NCBI GenBank assembly: GCA_023139785.1
Contig: JAGLMX010000005.1
Span: forward strand, 1-14,517
Direction of reading: 5' to 3'
Origin: Candidatus Aenigmatarchaeota archaeon
Lineage (GTDB): Archaea; EX4484-52; B79-G9
DNA: 14,517 nt
Shown: one piece after another, positions 13,958-14,517 of the stretch
How the letters are laid out: the number at the start of each line of letters is the position of its first letter
How positions within the stretch are numbered: the stretch's first letter is position 1
The notes under the pieces: generated by a model
Database searches by the model: none
What the model was told of the DNA's origin: nothing
What the model saw: only the letters and a program-made list of their open reading frames with translations
Program-made: the position numbers and the translations under genes

Positions 13958-14517
13958 ATGAATAAAACAAAATTTTTAAAGGAGCCACGAATCATCATGG
14001 CATTACTTGCACTCACCATAGCATTCATTGCTATCGGGCCAACGCCTGTGCCAAACAACGAAGGCGTTATGGAACTTGATACAAACATTCTTTTGGGCCT
14101 TGATCTTCAGGGAGGTGTCCGTGCACTGATAGAGCCCGAAGACGCATCTCAGGCAACCGCACTTGAAGTCATTAGTGTTCTTGACACCCGATTAAATGCG
14201 TTCGGCCTACAGGAAATGAATTTAAAGGCCGTGCAGGTTGAAGATAAATGGCTCGTACAGCTTGAAATTGCAGGAGCAGACGAAGCAAAACTAAAGGAAC
14301 TTCTTGAAAAGCAGGGCAAGTTTGATGCAACAATAAACCGCGTCATTGATATTGAAGACAGTGAAGGCACTCTTGTTCTGGATGACACAGAATATTCTTT
14401 TGAATTCTCAGGCGACGTTCTGATGAGAGTGAACGAAACAGAAAAAACAGAAGTGATTTATGGAGAAAAATTCATGCTTGACGGCATCCTGTTCAACTAC
14501 ACAAACAGCACAAACGA
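13958..14517 (+). CDS. secD: protein-export membrane protein SecD, N-terminal part (3' end outside window)
   Basis: The frame is open from ATG 13958 to the window edge; 186 residues are visible. There is an N-terminal membrane helix (about 12-29), then the SecD signature LLGLDLQGGVRALIEP (45-60) and the external P1 domain, with an ALEVISVLDTRLNAFGL segment that matches the usual R-x-N-x-x-G region. The rest of P1, P3/P4 and the remaining helices are missing. The gene starts 2 nt after the secF stop, so it is cotranscribed and probably translated by coupling. Three N-x-S/T sequons lie close together in the external domain (Asn159, Asn180, Asn183), so SecD could itself be a substrate of the AglB encoded here. 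Confidence 0.93.
   Translation, partial: MNKTKFLKEPRIIMALLALTIAFIAIGPTPVPNNEGVMELDTNILLGLDLQGGVRALIEPEDASQATALEVISVLDTRLNAFGLQEMNLKAVQVEDKWLVQLEIAGADEAKLKELLEKQGKFDATINRVIDIEDSEGTLVLDDTEYSFEFSGDVLMRVNETEKTEVIYGEKFMLDGILFNYTNSTN

Overview
This window looks archaeal. It holds a Stt3/AglB-type oligosaccharyltransferase with a WWDYG motif, a geranylgeranyl-reductase-family flavoprotein, separate secF and secD genes in the order secF-secD, and AT-rich TATA-like boxes about 25-35 nt upstream of several starts. Spacing is tight, genes are short and some transcripts may be leaderless. That would suit a streamlined (possibly DPANN-type) archaeon, but the lineage is inferred, not proven. No rRNA, tRNA, CRISPR array, insertion sequence or phage gene was seen.

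Layout. (1) 1-3130, plus strand: a sugar-nucleotide operon with a Gfo/Idh/MocA oxidoreductase cut by the window start, a UDP-N-acetylmannosamine dehydrogenase (wecC) and a UDP-GlcNAc 2-epimerase (wecB). Together WecB and WecC make UDP-ManNAcA from UDP-GlcNAc. (2) 3243-4097, plus: a UbiA-family prenyltransferase resembling polyprenyl-phosphate phosphoribosyltransferases. Its 3' end overlaps a convergent flippase-like (LPG-synthase TM family) gene at 4063-4992, minus. (3) 5038-7606, minus: a DUF362 protein followed by a GT39/PMT-like GT-C glycosyltransferase. (4) 7675-11091, plus: aglB directly abutting a GlcNAc-1-phosphate transferase (MraY/WecA/Alg7 family). These are the last and first committed steps of archaeal N-glycosylation. 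(5) 11108-12160, minus: a geranylgeranyl-reductase-family enzyme. (6) 12221-12769, plus: an unknown one-TM protein with a low-complexity tail. (7) 12798-13036, plus: a strong TATA box, a long structured leader and a 34-residue mini-protein. (8) 13089-end, plus: secF, with a TATA box placed for a leaderless mRNA, and the start of secD.

The common theme is envelope building. The genes make nucleotide-sugar and probably polyprenyl-phosphate-sugar donors, carry or flip lipid-linked intermediates, transfer glycans to exported proteins, saturate isoprenoid chains, and help protein export through SecDF. The least explained parts are the mini-gene with its 8-bp stem and GNRA-type loop next to the ribosome binding site, the E-x-E variant of the second acidic motif in AglB, and the UbiA/flippase/GT-C group, which may form a polyprenyl-phosphopentose branch.
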